Shown one piece after another: positions 54,101 to 64,000 of a stretch of DNA of 64,000 nucleotides (position 1 is its first letter; every line of letters starts with the position of its first letter). The notes under the pieces were generated by a model that saw only the letters and a program-made list of their open reading frames with translations, had not been told where the DNA came from and did no database searches. This stretch comes from Ulota crispa (taxonomy: Eukaryota > Streptophyta > Bryopsida > Orthotrichales > Orthotrichaceae), in the NCBI GenBank assembly GCA_963920765.1, contig OY987246.1:9674501-9738500 (forward strand). Direction: 5' to 3'. The translations under genes and the position numbers were made by a program.

Positions 54101-55505
54101 ACGGGTACGGCCCCGTGTACGGGTGGTCCGCCAGCGTCCACGGCGACGTCCGGCACCCGAACGCCAGCGCCTCCATGATGCTCGCCACCACGCCGCCCCC
54201 GCTCACCCGCCTCTCCAGCCGCGGCAGCAGCAGCTCCAGCGCCGCGTCCACGCTCGGCCCGTCGTGCGGGGCCTCCGCCCGGTACGTCTCCACCAGGAAC
54301 GGCACCAGCGCGCTCCATATCGCGTACTCCCCCGCCACCTCCGCCCTCCCCTCCGCCCCCGCTCCCTCGCCCCGTCTCGCCTCCTCCACCAGCAGCGGCA
54401 CCAGCAGCTCGCAGATCTCCCCGCCCGTCGCCGACACCTCCTCCTCCGTCAGCGGCGCGTACCTCCGCAGCCTCTCCGCGGGAGCCATAGCCGCCGCCAC
54501 CTCGCGGCTCCCCAGCTGCACCAGCCTCTGCAGGCACCCCAGCAGGAACTTCGCCCTCGCGCACGCCCCCTCCGTCTCCGTCTCCGTCTCCCGCGCCCCG
54601 CCCTCCGCCGCGCACCCCGGAGGCGCCTGGATCGCCCGGAACCCCTGCACCGGATGCTTGAACGGCCTCCCCCCGAAGTTCAGCTCGCACCGCTCCCCGT
54701 GCGACAGCGACACCGCCGGATAGTACCCGTCCTTCGCCTCCGCCGCCCGCACGCCCTCGTACGCCACGCCCAAGCACGCGCCGTTCCGGAAGAACACGAT
54801 CTCCCTCCGCTCCAGGTCCAGGCAGCACCCGATCACGTCGCCCGCCACCCACGCCTGCCCGTACGCCGCCTGCCGCTCGCTCCACTTGCACACCCGCTTC
54901 CCGTCGTACGCGTACGAGTCCGCCGCGTCGCCCACGCCCTCCTCGTTCGTGAACGGGCACGACCGAGTCGCCCACCCCAGCTGCTGGATGCCCGCCGTCC
55001 CCAGCGTCGCCTCGTACATCCACCGCCCCTTCCACACGCACGCGTTCGCCCGCGCGCTGCTGAAGATCGTCTGGCTCTCCACCTGCAGCTGCCGCGCGTC
55101 GAACCGCACGTCGCCGCACGCGCCCTCGCTGTCCATCGCCACCACGCCCTCCCCGAACGGACTCTCGCCCACGAACACGCCCTCCCTCGAGCGCCCGCCG
55201 CTCCCCGCCTCCTCGCTCCCCCGCATCGCGCCCATCCGCGACCGCAGCCACCATCGCACGCCGCCGGCATCGATCCTGCCCTGCTTCACCAGCGACACGG
55301 CCTCCACCCCGCCCACGCCCGACGCGTCCAGGACGTGCGCCAGGGTGCGCTCCAGCCCCGATCTGCTGCACTCATCGTGCATGCACGAGGCGGCCACCAC
55401 CACGCCGCTCTCGCTCTCCTGCTCGTCTAAGAGTGCGGCGAGCCCGGTGGACCTCAATCGCTGCGGCTGCTGACGCCCTCTCCGCGGACCCCCATCCGCC
55501 CACAT
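48108..55505 (-). CDS. RKP: RKP/KPC1-type SPRY-RING E3 ubiquitin ligase
   Basis: Twelve minus-strand exons, in transcript order: 55505-53871, 53484-53189, 53004-52458, 52052-51877, 51740-51602, 51440-51357, 51198-50914, 50758-50618, 50205-50006, 49854-49650, 48994-48868 and 48394-48108. All are GT-AG and in phase, giving 1373 residues, close to the roughly 1280 of Arabidopsis RKP. The SPRY domain is at about 150-285 (SARANACVWKGRWMYE, GIQQLGWAT, DDSYAYDG-like and GYYPAVSLSHGERCELNFG). Conserved blocks follow: PYTGPYPYLAVACHL, LMPVVWWPGS, FLQNLVCKNRGANRSMAP, DVMLLVYHLGLAQNFKQ, SISVLVQYKEH, WIPVSNILLRLCKGSGF, FLNRLFNTLNWT and APLVGIVLNL. A C3HC4 RING is at about 1293-1330 (CTICYAG ... CKHKSCQRCISRHLLNNQRC). 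KPC1 homologues ubiquitinate CDK inhibitors such as KRP1; this is family knowledge. The in-frame GTG upstream is not used; ATG 55505 is the first ATG. Confidence 0.95.
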
Positions 55506-57267
55506 GTTCCCCACCCACCGGCCGGCCGGTGTGCGTCACCTCGGCTGCCCGCAGGAAGAGCCACCTCGCAATTCTACCATTCCAAGGATCGAATTCGCAT
55601 TCTGTAAGACTTGCGCCCTCGCTCAGTCAAACCTGTCCGTGCTCCTCTCGTCAGTCGAGATTGTTCATGCCACCCTAGCAATCTTACTGGGCACGTTTAT
55701 CTGGCCAGACGACTGCTAGTGTTGCTCTCGCCAGAATAAACCTCTCACGTTTGATTTACGACAGCCGCCACGTTCCCAATTCCTGCACACAGCCAATTCC
55801 ACACACAACGCCCTTCAAGATCATATCGCAAAGGTTTCCCACATGTGCTGAGCACCACACTATAAAGATGGCGCAGTCACGATATCCATAGTATCGAGGG
55901 ATCACACAGCATCCCAGAACATTTCCCCAACAATCCTAGATCCTCCATGTCATGCCATCTGACCAGAATTATAGCGTGGGGGTGTCGAAATCCGCTGCTG
56001 AAATTGCACTCCCTGCACACTTAGGGTTGACCTAATTCTCGAATTCCCCTCCTCATCGCCAAGTAGCTTGTCACGATCAAACTCACCCTATCGGCGCGAA
56101 AATACCTTCCTATTCCGCCATCCACCCTCTCTGCTACGAAGAAAAATTTGTCATTTAACGCCCTTTCACGACTTTAAACCCAAAGCACGCCCGTCATCAA
56201 CGGATATCACTTTCGCAACGATCGTGGACCGGATTCATTGAGTCTCTCAATAACAAAGACAACAAAAGAAAAAGAAAACTCCGCAAATAGGCTTGGCAAC
56301 CCAGAAGGACAAGCACATATGTCCATCCGGTTCTCGTGCTCCCCAGCTCTGCTACCTTCCTACCTCGCCCCTCCTCTCCCCTCCCTCCTCTCATCTCCAT
56401 CCATTGGAAGGACACTCCCACCATCGCCAGATGTCACACTCAGAAACAAAAAACTTCCAATTTTCATCATGATACCAAACCCAATAAAATTTTCTTCGCC
56501 CTCTCTCTCGCCCAAAATCAACTTGAATTCAAATACAAGCCAAATTTAACCTTCAAAATTAGCTGCGACCAGGAAATCGGTCCAGGCCATTAGAATTGGA
56601 GCACGGTTGGCAAATAAAAGAACCAGACACTGAAATCGTGCGTTCGAAAACAACGAGAACTCAGAACAAACAATCCCTACCACGATGCGAGACACGAAGG
56701 TCTACCTCTCTCCCATCGCCCCCATCATCATGTTGCCTCAATCTGAAGCCAAATTTAACCCCAAAAGAACCCAAAATGCTCCTGAAAAAAATTGGGAGTG
56801 GGCAAGAGAAGAGGTTGGTGCGTTCGAGGGGAGAGGAAACCCACCTGGAGCGAGTGATGACTAGTCACGATCCATTGCGGCAACCGACTATCCAGGGATT
56901 CAAGTAAAACAGAGAATTGCAGAAAGAGATTCGTTGCACGCAGCGTCGGGTGGCGTCCTCCCGAGAAGGCGTAAGGGAAAGGGTTGTTATGCACAAGTTT
57001 GTTTCAGAGATGCGGCGACCTCCGCCACTTTCCGTCGCTCCGCTGGCTCCCACGCTCGCCATCCCCCACCATCTACAGCATCCCCTCCCATTTCCCTGGC
57101 GCCCGCTCTGCCTTCAACCCCGCCTCCCGCTGTCACCCTAGTCCGTTGCCCTTTTCACACGGGTGGCATCTTCTCCTTGACCCTTTTTGCATCCGTTAAC
57201 CCCCTTTTGGGCACGGGCTCCTGTATGCGACGAAATATACACGGGAATTTAGAAATGGGAGTGATTA
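55506..57267 (-). promoter_or_regulatory. upstream region of the RKP gene, no other gene seen
   Basis: Balanced to GC-rich sequence to about 57200, with pyrimidine-rich stretches, then an abrupt change to AT-rich DNA. It probably holds the promoter and a 5' untranslated part of the ligase gene. The frames at 56238-57377 have no domain and no splice support. Confidence 0.4.
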
Positions 57268-57619
57268 GGGAGACATCCCCAGTTGCTACGTGGTCACCCT
57301 ATGGCCTCCAGCCCAATCTATTAAATTTGAGATTATTATTAAAACAAAATTTTAGCGCACATATATTAAATATATAACAAATATAATTCATTTGTGACAT
57401 GATCGAGAGATAAACTAGTCACTCCCTTCATTTATAAGTTTAACTCTTAACCATGTCACAAATGAGACATATTTGTTGTATGTTTGCAATGCTTGTAAAT
57501 TCAAATGTGCATTAAAATATTTAGTTTATTTTATTTTGTATTTCAATGTAGTAATAATCTCAAATTTAATAAGTTGGACTATAGGGGGTGACCACATAGC
57601 AACTAAGGGGGTGTCTCCC
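57268..57619. mobile_element. MITE, GGGAGACATCCCC ends, TA duplication
   Basis: The left end GGGAGACATCCCCAGTTGC and the right end (inverse of GGGAGACACCCCCTTAGTTG) are flanked by TA (57266-57267 and 57620-57621). The arms go on with ACGTGGTCACCCTAT and ATTAAATTTGAGATTATTA. Part of the interior recurs at 59985-60125. Confidence 0.8.
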
Positions 57620-58301
57620 TAGTCATTCCATTTTCAAATAGGGGCACAAAAACAACAAAAATTAAAGATTTGGGCAAAATTTGAAAAGAAAAAAATATGT
57701 TTACCATTGAAATCAAAAATTGTGTGCATCGGTTTGATGAATCCATTTTTAGTTCAATGTCCACTCAAAAATAGAATAGAGTACAATAATAAAAGTGCAA
57801 AAGTTATAAATGAACTTTTTTACATAAACCTTACTTCTTGCTAAATGATTTTTTTATGCAAATCTTAACCAATGCTAAATGAAATTATCATTGTTTATTT
57901 AGCTTTGCTAACTAAGACAACAAACTAGATTTCCTATAAATTCTTGGGTTTGGACATTGGTTGATTTAGATACATCACATTAAACATTAGCTAGCTTCTA
58001 CAAAACTTAGAGATCTCTCCAAATCAAGCTTGAATAAGGGAATTTTGGTAAAGGAGTCTTGAATTTGTGTTTGTATTTGTAAAAAATTTGAAACAACATC
58101 ATATCTATAATACTTTTTTGTTTTTGTGTCCCTATTTGCAAATTCCCAATAAACATATTCCACAATTCTTTTGCTTAATTTTTTTAATTTAAGGTTGACT
58201 CAAATATGAAAATGCTACACAAGTTATTTCAATTAGTGCATGAACTTGATTAGTGTCACATTAATTTGAATGGATTTTGAAATAGTTAGGTCTAATTAAT
58301 A
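57620..58301. other. AT-rich spacer, no gene seen
   Basis: Nothing recognisable between two MITEs. Confidence 0.45.
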
Positions 58302-58305
58302 TTAA

Positions 58306-59402
58306 CCCCTAAATGCCTAAGGCACCAAATTTAGGTGTCTAGAAAAGTTTGAGATCTTGCTAAAAGGTAGAGATCTGAGTTTCTAAAAAAAATCTTGGAG
58401 AAACTACAATCTAAAGTTAGCTTCAATGTTCAAGTTGAATGTCCTCCATACTATAATAATTACTTTTGGTATAAAAGTGTGATGAATAAGGTTAATAAAG
58501 AGCTTATGACAAGTTGCTACATTGGAAATACGGGCAGCAAGTTGAGAATAAACTCAAGATCTCCCTTGGGTAGTGATGACCCTTTCACTAAAGTTTCATA
58601 ATGTAACAAAATCTAATCATCGTTTGTACTAATTTCACTAGAAACATTTTTGATATGCATATATATTAGATTCCATTCACTATTGATTTCTCTTTCATTC
58701 ACAATGATTTTTGGTCAATAAGTGGAGTTAAAATAAGTTTGTAGTATTAGGTTATATCTTTTTGACGATTGCGTTGCAGTCTCATTTGTCAAAATGTGGT
58801 AGAAGAGAACACCATATTAGGTAAATTGGGAAAAACGGAGGTACCATTTTGTACTCCACTTTAATCTTACATATAGTAAGTGTAGCTATAGCTATAACTC
58901 AAAGTTGCATTTCATTTGAAATTCTTGAAGGCAATCATTGAGACTTCACTATTGTATAAGAAAATGCATGCTTGTTTTTTTCTAATATGCTAAATTGTGC
59001 ATAATGATAGAAATAGTGAAAGTCCCAAAATGTACTCTTTTTCCCAATTTACTTTATATGGTGTTAGAGTCATTTGTTTTGAAGTCACAACAACAAACAT
59101 TAAATTATCATAAGTGGTTGTTTCCAATTTTGTACAACAAAAGTTATCATTTTGACATAACAAGTTTTGGATGGCTCCAAAAAAATAAAGTAAAATTGTA
59201 CTCATCCACATTCAATCACAAATATCTTAACATCTCCATGATTTTTTTTAATTTTTTTTGGTAGCATCATCTAGAAGCTTGGAAGTTCAAGATCTTGTGA
59301 TTACAATTTTGTTTCAATGTTTAATGATGATCTTACAACTACTGTTGAAAATTTTCCAAAATGCCTTCTTGAACCAAGAAAATTAACCTCAAGCATGAGG
59401 GG
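58306..59402. mobile_element. TTAA-flanked element, CCCCTAAATGCC ends, with nested MITE
   Basis: The element lies between TTAA at 58302-58305 and TTAA at 59403-59406. The left end is CCCCTAAATGCCTAAGGCACC in part; the right end, inverted, reads CCCCTCATGCTTGAGG, a diverged match. It is the largest copy (1097 bp) of the 45061-45702 family and carries a nested AACACC element. The frames inside (58395-58601, 58995-59264) have no recognisable transposase. Confidence 0.65.
58808..59065. mobile_element. nested MITE, AACACCATAT ends, 4-bp AGAG duplication
   Basis: The left end AACACCATATTAGGTAAATT and the right end (inverse of AACACCATATAAAGTAAATT) are flanked by AGAG at 58804-58807 and 59066-59069. 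Size (258 bp) and ends match the element at 41792-42043. Confidence 0.8.
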
Positions 59403-59406
59403 TTAA

Positions 59407-60584
59407 AGTGTTGCATGCCTTCCTCCCTCATGTTCCAAGTAGGGTTTTGAGCAAAATCATTTTCCACTTTTTAGGTAAAGTAAACATATCTATATCCGAA
59501 CGTTTAAGGGTTTATGGTACTTTAAGGTCTCAAAAAATTCAAGATTTTTTTTGTAGGGTTAGCCTTTCAACAAGCTATCACAGAACGTAATTTTTGTGGA
59601 AAAACGCATTATAGATTATTTTATATTAAAGGGCAAAGTTGCAGCTCATAGGGTCCCTATTAGCAACTCTATACTACCCTTGAAACTACTTGGATGTGTT
59701 CCTATACATGTACTTGACGGTCCCAATTCCAACCCTCCCAAACTAGCTCCTAAACTGACATGTGGTAAAATTTTCTTGTGCAAGTGGCATTCATTGCTCC
59801 ATTATGGGTTCAATAGTGAGTGATGCACACCTCAGAACTAGGGGTTAGCATTGGGGGACACTAAGTGAACTATACGTTTACCTTAGCAACTTGGCTATGC
59901 AACCTCCTATTGGGCTCCTATGTAGCATTCTTCACTCACTTCTTAGTTAAGGTGCATACTCAAATAAATCTCATTAAGATTTGTCAACCTATTAAATTTG
60001 AGATTATTAGTACTTTGAAATACAAAATGAAATCAAAACAATATTTTAGCACATGTTTGCGTCTATATGTGTTGTAAACATACAACAAATATGTCTCATT
60101 TGTGACATGGTTGAGAGTTAATCTTTTAAATCTTTGAGAGAAATATTTGATTTTTTGAAAGAATTGCGGGGCATTTTTTATATTTTTCCATGAATAAATC
60201 TATACTAATAATGGGCTTGGTTCCATTAGTTGGATAGTTGGGTATCTATAATAGAATAAAATCTCTATTAGTTGGGTAGTTGCCAATTGGGTGTTGCTCT
60301 AAGAAGATTAAGTGGCGGTTATGTGGCGGTTATTCTTATTTCTATGGTTATGTGGTAGTTATGGTTGTCTTTGGAGATGGGATATACATGAAAATAGGGG
60401 GTGGTTGCCTGGATAAGAAGGCAAAGCGTGTAGATATCGGAAAGGAGAAGAAGCTTGAAAAAGGTGATTATGAGGAAGGTCATGTTAATTTTTTTGCAAG
60501 AACCCCCTCCCGTGATGGCCCTCTGCCAAAACGGTGGGTACAAGGGTCCACTAGTTGTGGTATTTAAAACTACAAAAGGTTATA
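59407..60584. other. AT-rich intergenic DNA with a MITE fragment
   Basis: At 59985-60125 the sequence repeats interior parts of the 57268-57619 element (TATTAAATTTGAGATTATTA and ACAACAAATATGTCTCATTTG). The plus frame at 60280-60567 has no support. No gene seen. Confidence 0.5.
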
Positions 60585-60690
60585 CCTTCTTCATTTAATT
60601 TTGTTGAATCAGTCAAGTTGTGTGCAAAGTGTCCAAATCAATAAGAAATTGTTGATTTTATGTTATATTGGACAGAGTTTTCTACCGGTG
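60585..60690. repeat. relic end of a CACTA-related element
   Basis: It ends in the inverse of CACCGGTAGAAAACTCTGTCC in part, close to the right end of the 20070-29091 element, and carries the same AATCAAnAGAAA / TTGTTGATT subterminal motifs. The upstream part also matches 27865-27950 inside that element. No left end was found. Confidence 0.6.
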
Positions 60691-61446
60691 TACCATTGAA
60701 ATTTGCATTTTTTAAAAATGCCCTTGGTTTTCCCAAAATTGTACAAAAATATACTTGAATAGTAATTTGCAAGCGTTTTTTTTAATATACACATAACTTC
60801 CTTTTCCCTTTGTGCACACGTAATACAAATTCATTTGTCTTGTTCTCTTAGTCATGTTCTTTTCAAATTGCTTGTGTTTTAGTGCATTGATGATTGTAAA
60901 GCATTTGGTTTACATGTCTACTAACACCTTTATTTTGGTGTGTTAATATATGCAATTTATTATTGTGCAATTCATAAAGCTTAATGGCAAATGGTGGAGA
61001 CTTGGTGTTGCAATTGGCTTTACAAGGCAAAGTAAGTGAACCATGGCAAGCGGTAAGCAACAAGTTATAGAAAATTGACATGATTGAGGAGAAATTAGTA
61101 AAATTGTCCACTTTCCAAATAGCCAATGTGGTGACAACTATCAACCAATTCCAATATGTTTTAGCTATTGTGAATGGTTTTAGTTATTTTAAGAGTTTTT
61201 CAATAATGCATATTATTATTAGTATTGAGAGCATTTCCATGCACTAAGATGTTTTATTTTGATATTATGATGTAGGTTTTGAATCTTTTAAGTTTGAAGT
61301 CCTGTCTAATGTACAATTCAATGTTGAATTTTAAGATTTTTACATTTGGACAACATAAACTATGCTTTGTGCACATGTATGTTAATGTGAAACAGAAGTC
61401 CCTAAATATTGGCCCGCGTTTTAGTAGTCAAATTATCTTATGATGT
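60691..61446. other. AT-rich intergenic DNA, no gene seen
   Basis: The minus frame at 60863-61144 has no recognisable family. Confidence 0.45.
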
Positions 61447-61640
61447 GTTTGTGAGAAAGTAGTAAAAATGTGTCCTTTACCATGTTACATTTTGTTGCAT
61501 TTGTGAGAAAGTAGTAAAAATGTGTCCTTTACCATGTTACATTTTGTTGCATTTGTGAGAAAGTAGTAAAAATGTGTGGTTTACCATGTTACATTTTGTT
61601 GTTTTTAGAAGAAAGTAGTAAAAATGGGTTGTTTACCATG
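61447..61640. repeat. 52-bp tandem repeat, about 3.7 copies
   Basis: The unit begins GTGAGAAAGTAGTAAAAATG and ends TTTTGTTGCATTT. Starts at 61451, 61503 and 61555 give an exact 52-base period; the first two units are identical and the last is diverged. Confidence 0.9.
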
Positions 61641-63540
61641 TCATGTAGTAAAATGTTTCAAATTGCAAGTAGCAATTCCAAATCACCACATGTGGTTGTT
61701 TTACAAAGTGGTGATTTTCATGGTTTTACTACATGGATATGTGGTAAAGTGAAATAATTTCCTTTGTGTAGGAGCAACCATTTATTGAGGAGAAACATAA
61801 AAGACAAAGCCGGCTGGGACATGCAAAGCTTTAATAGACAGTTAAGAAACAAGGAAATAGGGGAAGGAAGGCAACCAACAAGCAAACAAGCAGGGTTGTT
61901 AAAGTGTGAGCAGGGAGCAATGAGTGCTGAGTAATGAATAGTGAGCGTTGAGCGATGGGTGAACTTTTCATGAAAATTAAGAAATTGAAACTAATATTTT
62001 GGTGATTCTCATACGTTTGTAAACATGCAAAAATGTCACTACATGATTAGAAATTTTGGATGATATTTGAAATTCATCCGTTGATACAAACAAATGAAAA
62101 TCAATACCAATTGGATGAAAATGAAATGGATGAATGTAGATGAAAATAGAACAACAATTTTGATGGAAACTCATTTAGGAAGATACATTACAAAAAAAAT
62201 CAAGGGAGACTACTCAAAACCAAAAAATACAAAATTTCATTGATACCCACTTTTTAAAAGAAAAAAGTTCAAGTACAAGATTTCTTGCATTACTAACAAT
62301 TTCAAAAAAAGAATATCAAGAATAGATTTACATTGAACCTTTCATATATTATTATTATATTTTTGTTGTACTCCCAATTCAAAAGAATCCAAAATCCTTA
62401 ATTTTTAATTTGCAATTTTGAACATGTTCAAATTTTGAAAATACGAGTCTACAATAATAGCAGTGAAATAAATATTATAATCCTAATAAGAAGAAATTTG
62501 AATTTACATCTCAAATTTTACAATGAAAGTACACTTTTTAATTACTGCTTTAATACTTTTGAATGTTGATATAGTATTTCCTTTAATAAATTGTAAACAT
62601 TAAAAAAAAAAAAATCAAAAAATAAATTTTGGTGAAAACTTCAAAATTGAATAAACTTGTAAAATCATTAGAAACACAAAATTCACTACAATTCCCTTCA
62701 TTTAGTAATTTACCATATTGAAAATGCTAAGACATTTTCTAATTCTTTATCAAATAAGAAGAATGTAAAAAAAATTGAATTGTTTTTCATTGTGAATGAT
62801 TATAAAATTTAAAAAGTATTAGTAAAAACATAAATATTTTGCTAGTGTATAGAATCTTTGGAGACAAATCAAGGCATTTTAAAACCCTAAGAACATTTGG
62901 CATGGTCACAATACCATTAAATGAAGAATGGATTAAAGTTAAGAATCAAACATCTTGAGGACTTCATAATGGTATAACAAATGCTGCCAATGACTACTAC
63001 GTATTGCTTTTCATTTCACATTTTTTAAAAGTGGCCATATGTTAATCAAGATTGTCAAAATCACAATTATTAGCCAATTCCTCCTTTTCTTTTCTCTTCT
63101 AAAGTTAGCTAAAATCTAAAGCTCCACCATTTACATTTTGAATTTTACTTTTACGTAGAAGATAAAAACTAATGAAATAATGGCTTCATATGAGAACTTT
63201 CTTGAAGCTTCTCATTTTAACTTTTAAAAAAGTAATTCTCAGTTCAAAATGTTACAAAAAAAAAGGCATAAGACTAAGTTTAACAAAAAAATAGTAATCT
63301 AAAAAATTGCAATAAAAAGTGAAACCAATTTGTGCAAAAACCTCTCCAAACTTGATCATTGGTATTTGTAGTCATTACTTGAAGAGAGTTCTATGTCAAC
63401 AATTATTATTTTGACAATTACATGCTAAGGTAAATTGTATAGAACCTTAAATAATATTGGTTTTCAAATGTTTTTGCAACGTAAAACAATTTTAACCAAG
63501 CACGTTCAGAGCAATCTTTATTGTTTTGCAAAATTGAGTA
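61641..63540. other. AT-rich intergenic DNA, no gene seen
   Basis: A short degenerate repeat of GAGYRATGAG type lies at 61908-61965. Otherwise nothing recognisable. Confidence 0.5.
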
Positions 63541-64000
63541 GTGGCCTCTACGGACCAACTCGGAACTTGGATTGGGTTATTTGGGTATATTGGGGTTCAA
63601 CTAATTTGTGATTTGAACAAAGTTCCATTTTCATTGGCTAAACAAGCACTTTATTTATTTATTTATTTATTTGTTTAATATATTTTTCATTGAAGTTCTT
63701 TTTTATGCATTTTTAAAATTTGGTTGGAGTGTTGCAAGACCCTACTTGGAACCCAGGAGCCCTATTTGTGATTGTCACGGGTTTTGGTAAAGGGCTCTTC
63801 GGATTCCAAAGAGCCCTCATTAACAAATTAAATATTATTATTTTTCCCATTTTTTCTTAAGTTTTTCACCAATTTTTTTTGTTGTTTTGATTTTACGGAT
63901 GGGTTGGTGTGACTTAGGACCCTCTTTGGAACCCAAGAGCGCTATTTGTGCTTGTCACACTTTTGTAAAGGCCTCTTTGGATTCCGAAGAGCCCTCATTA
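63541..64000. repeat. tandem repeat with 180-bp period, running off the window
   Basis: The blocks at 63721-63830 and 63901-64000 match at an exact 180-base offset (GACCCTACTTGGAACCC and GACCCTCTTTGGAACCC; GGATTCCAAAGAGCCCTCATTA and GGATTCCGAAGAGCCCTCATTA). A weaker, older copy may occupy 63541-63720. Each unit ends in an AT-rich tail. The array continues beyond the window. Confidence 0.75.

Noticed and set aside
53673-55430. 585-codon plus-strand open frame, and the 517-codon minus-strand frame 53818-55371
   Set aside because: Both are shadows of RKP exon 1. Their Arg/Pro/His or Gly/Arg-rich composition follows from the G/C third-position bias of the real frame.
61447-61640. CRISPR-like array
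   Set aside because: The units are contiguous with no unique spacers and the context is a plant nuclear genome; it is a simple tandem repeat.

Overview
The window looks like nuclear DNA of a streptophyte plant, most likely a land plant. Five split genes use GT-AG introns and encode plant-type proteins: a coiled-coil/Ig-like protein, a Yip1 membrane protein, a Miro GTPase, a DUF1218 four-span membrane protein and an RKP/KPC1-type RING E3 ligase. I cannot place the species. The AT-rich intergenic DNA, the many small DNA transposons and the fairly short introns would fit a bryophyte or another seed-free plant, but that is inference.

Layout. 1-2700 is AT-rich DNA with no gene. 2719-10369 (+) is a 22-exon coiled-coil protein gene with an Ig-like (AIR9/A9- or SCAB-like) domain. 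13185-15961 (-) is a five-exon Yip1/YIPF gene. 16300-31400 is repeat-rich: foldback MITEs, then a 9-kb CACTA-type element (20070-29091, 3-bp ACT target duplication) that holds a decayed chromodomain Ty3/gypsy retrotransposon, a large foldback and an AAAGATTCTC minisatellite, then three MITEs end to end. 31451-36971 (+) is a 14-exon Miro GTPase gene. 37470-39190 holds MITEs and a palindrome of about 144 bp. 40532-42503 (-) is a three-exon DUF1218 gene whose first intron carries a MITE nested in a MITE. 43688-47324 is another MITE cluster. 48108-55505 (-) is a 12-exon RKP-type ligase gene whose 5' half is strikingly GC-rich. 57268-64000 is AT-rich with MITEs, a 52-bp tandem repeat and the start of an apparent 180-bp-period tandem repeat that runs off the window.

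The five genes are independent single-gene units: ER/Golgi membrane traffic (Yip1), mitochondrial/ER dynamics (Miro), cell-wall or endomembrane function (DUF1218), ubiquitination (RKP) and probably cytoskeleton (coiled-coil/Ig). I see no operon or pathway cluster.

The most unusual signal is in the small transposons. One family has ends CCCCTnAAnGCC and sits exactly between TTAA tetranucleotides. A second has ends AACACCATAT and 4-bp target duplications. Each is nested in a different copy of a third family (AGGTAGGAACACCC ends), and each host copy shows the empty site of the other insertion, so both events and their duplications can be read directly from this window.
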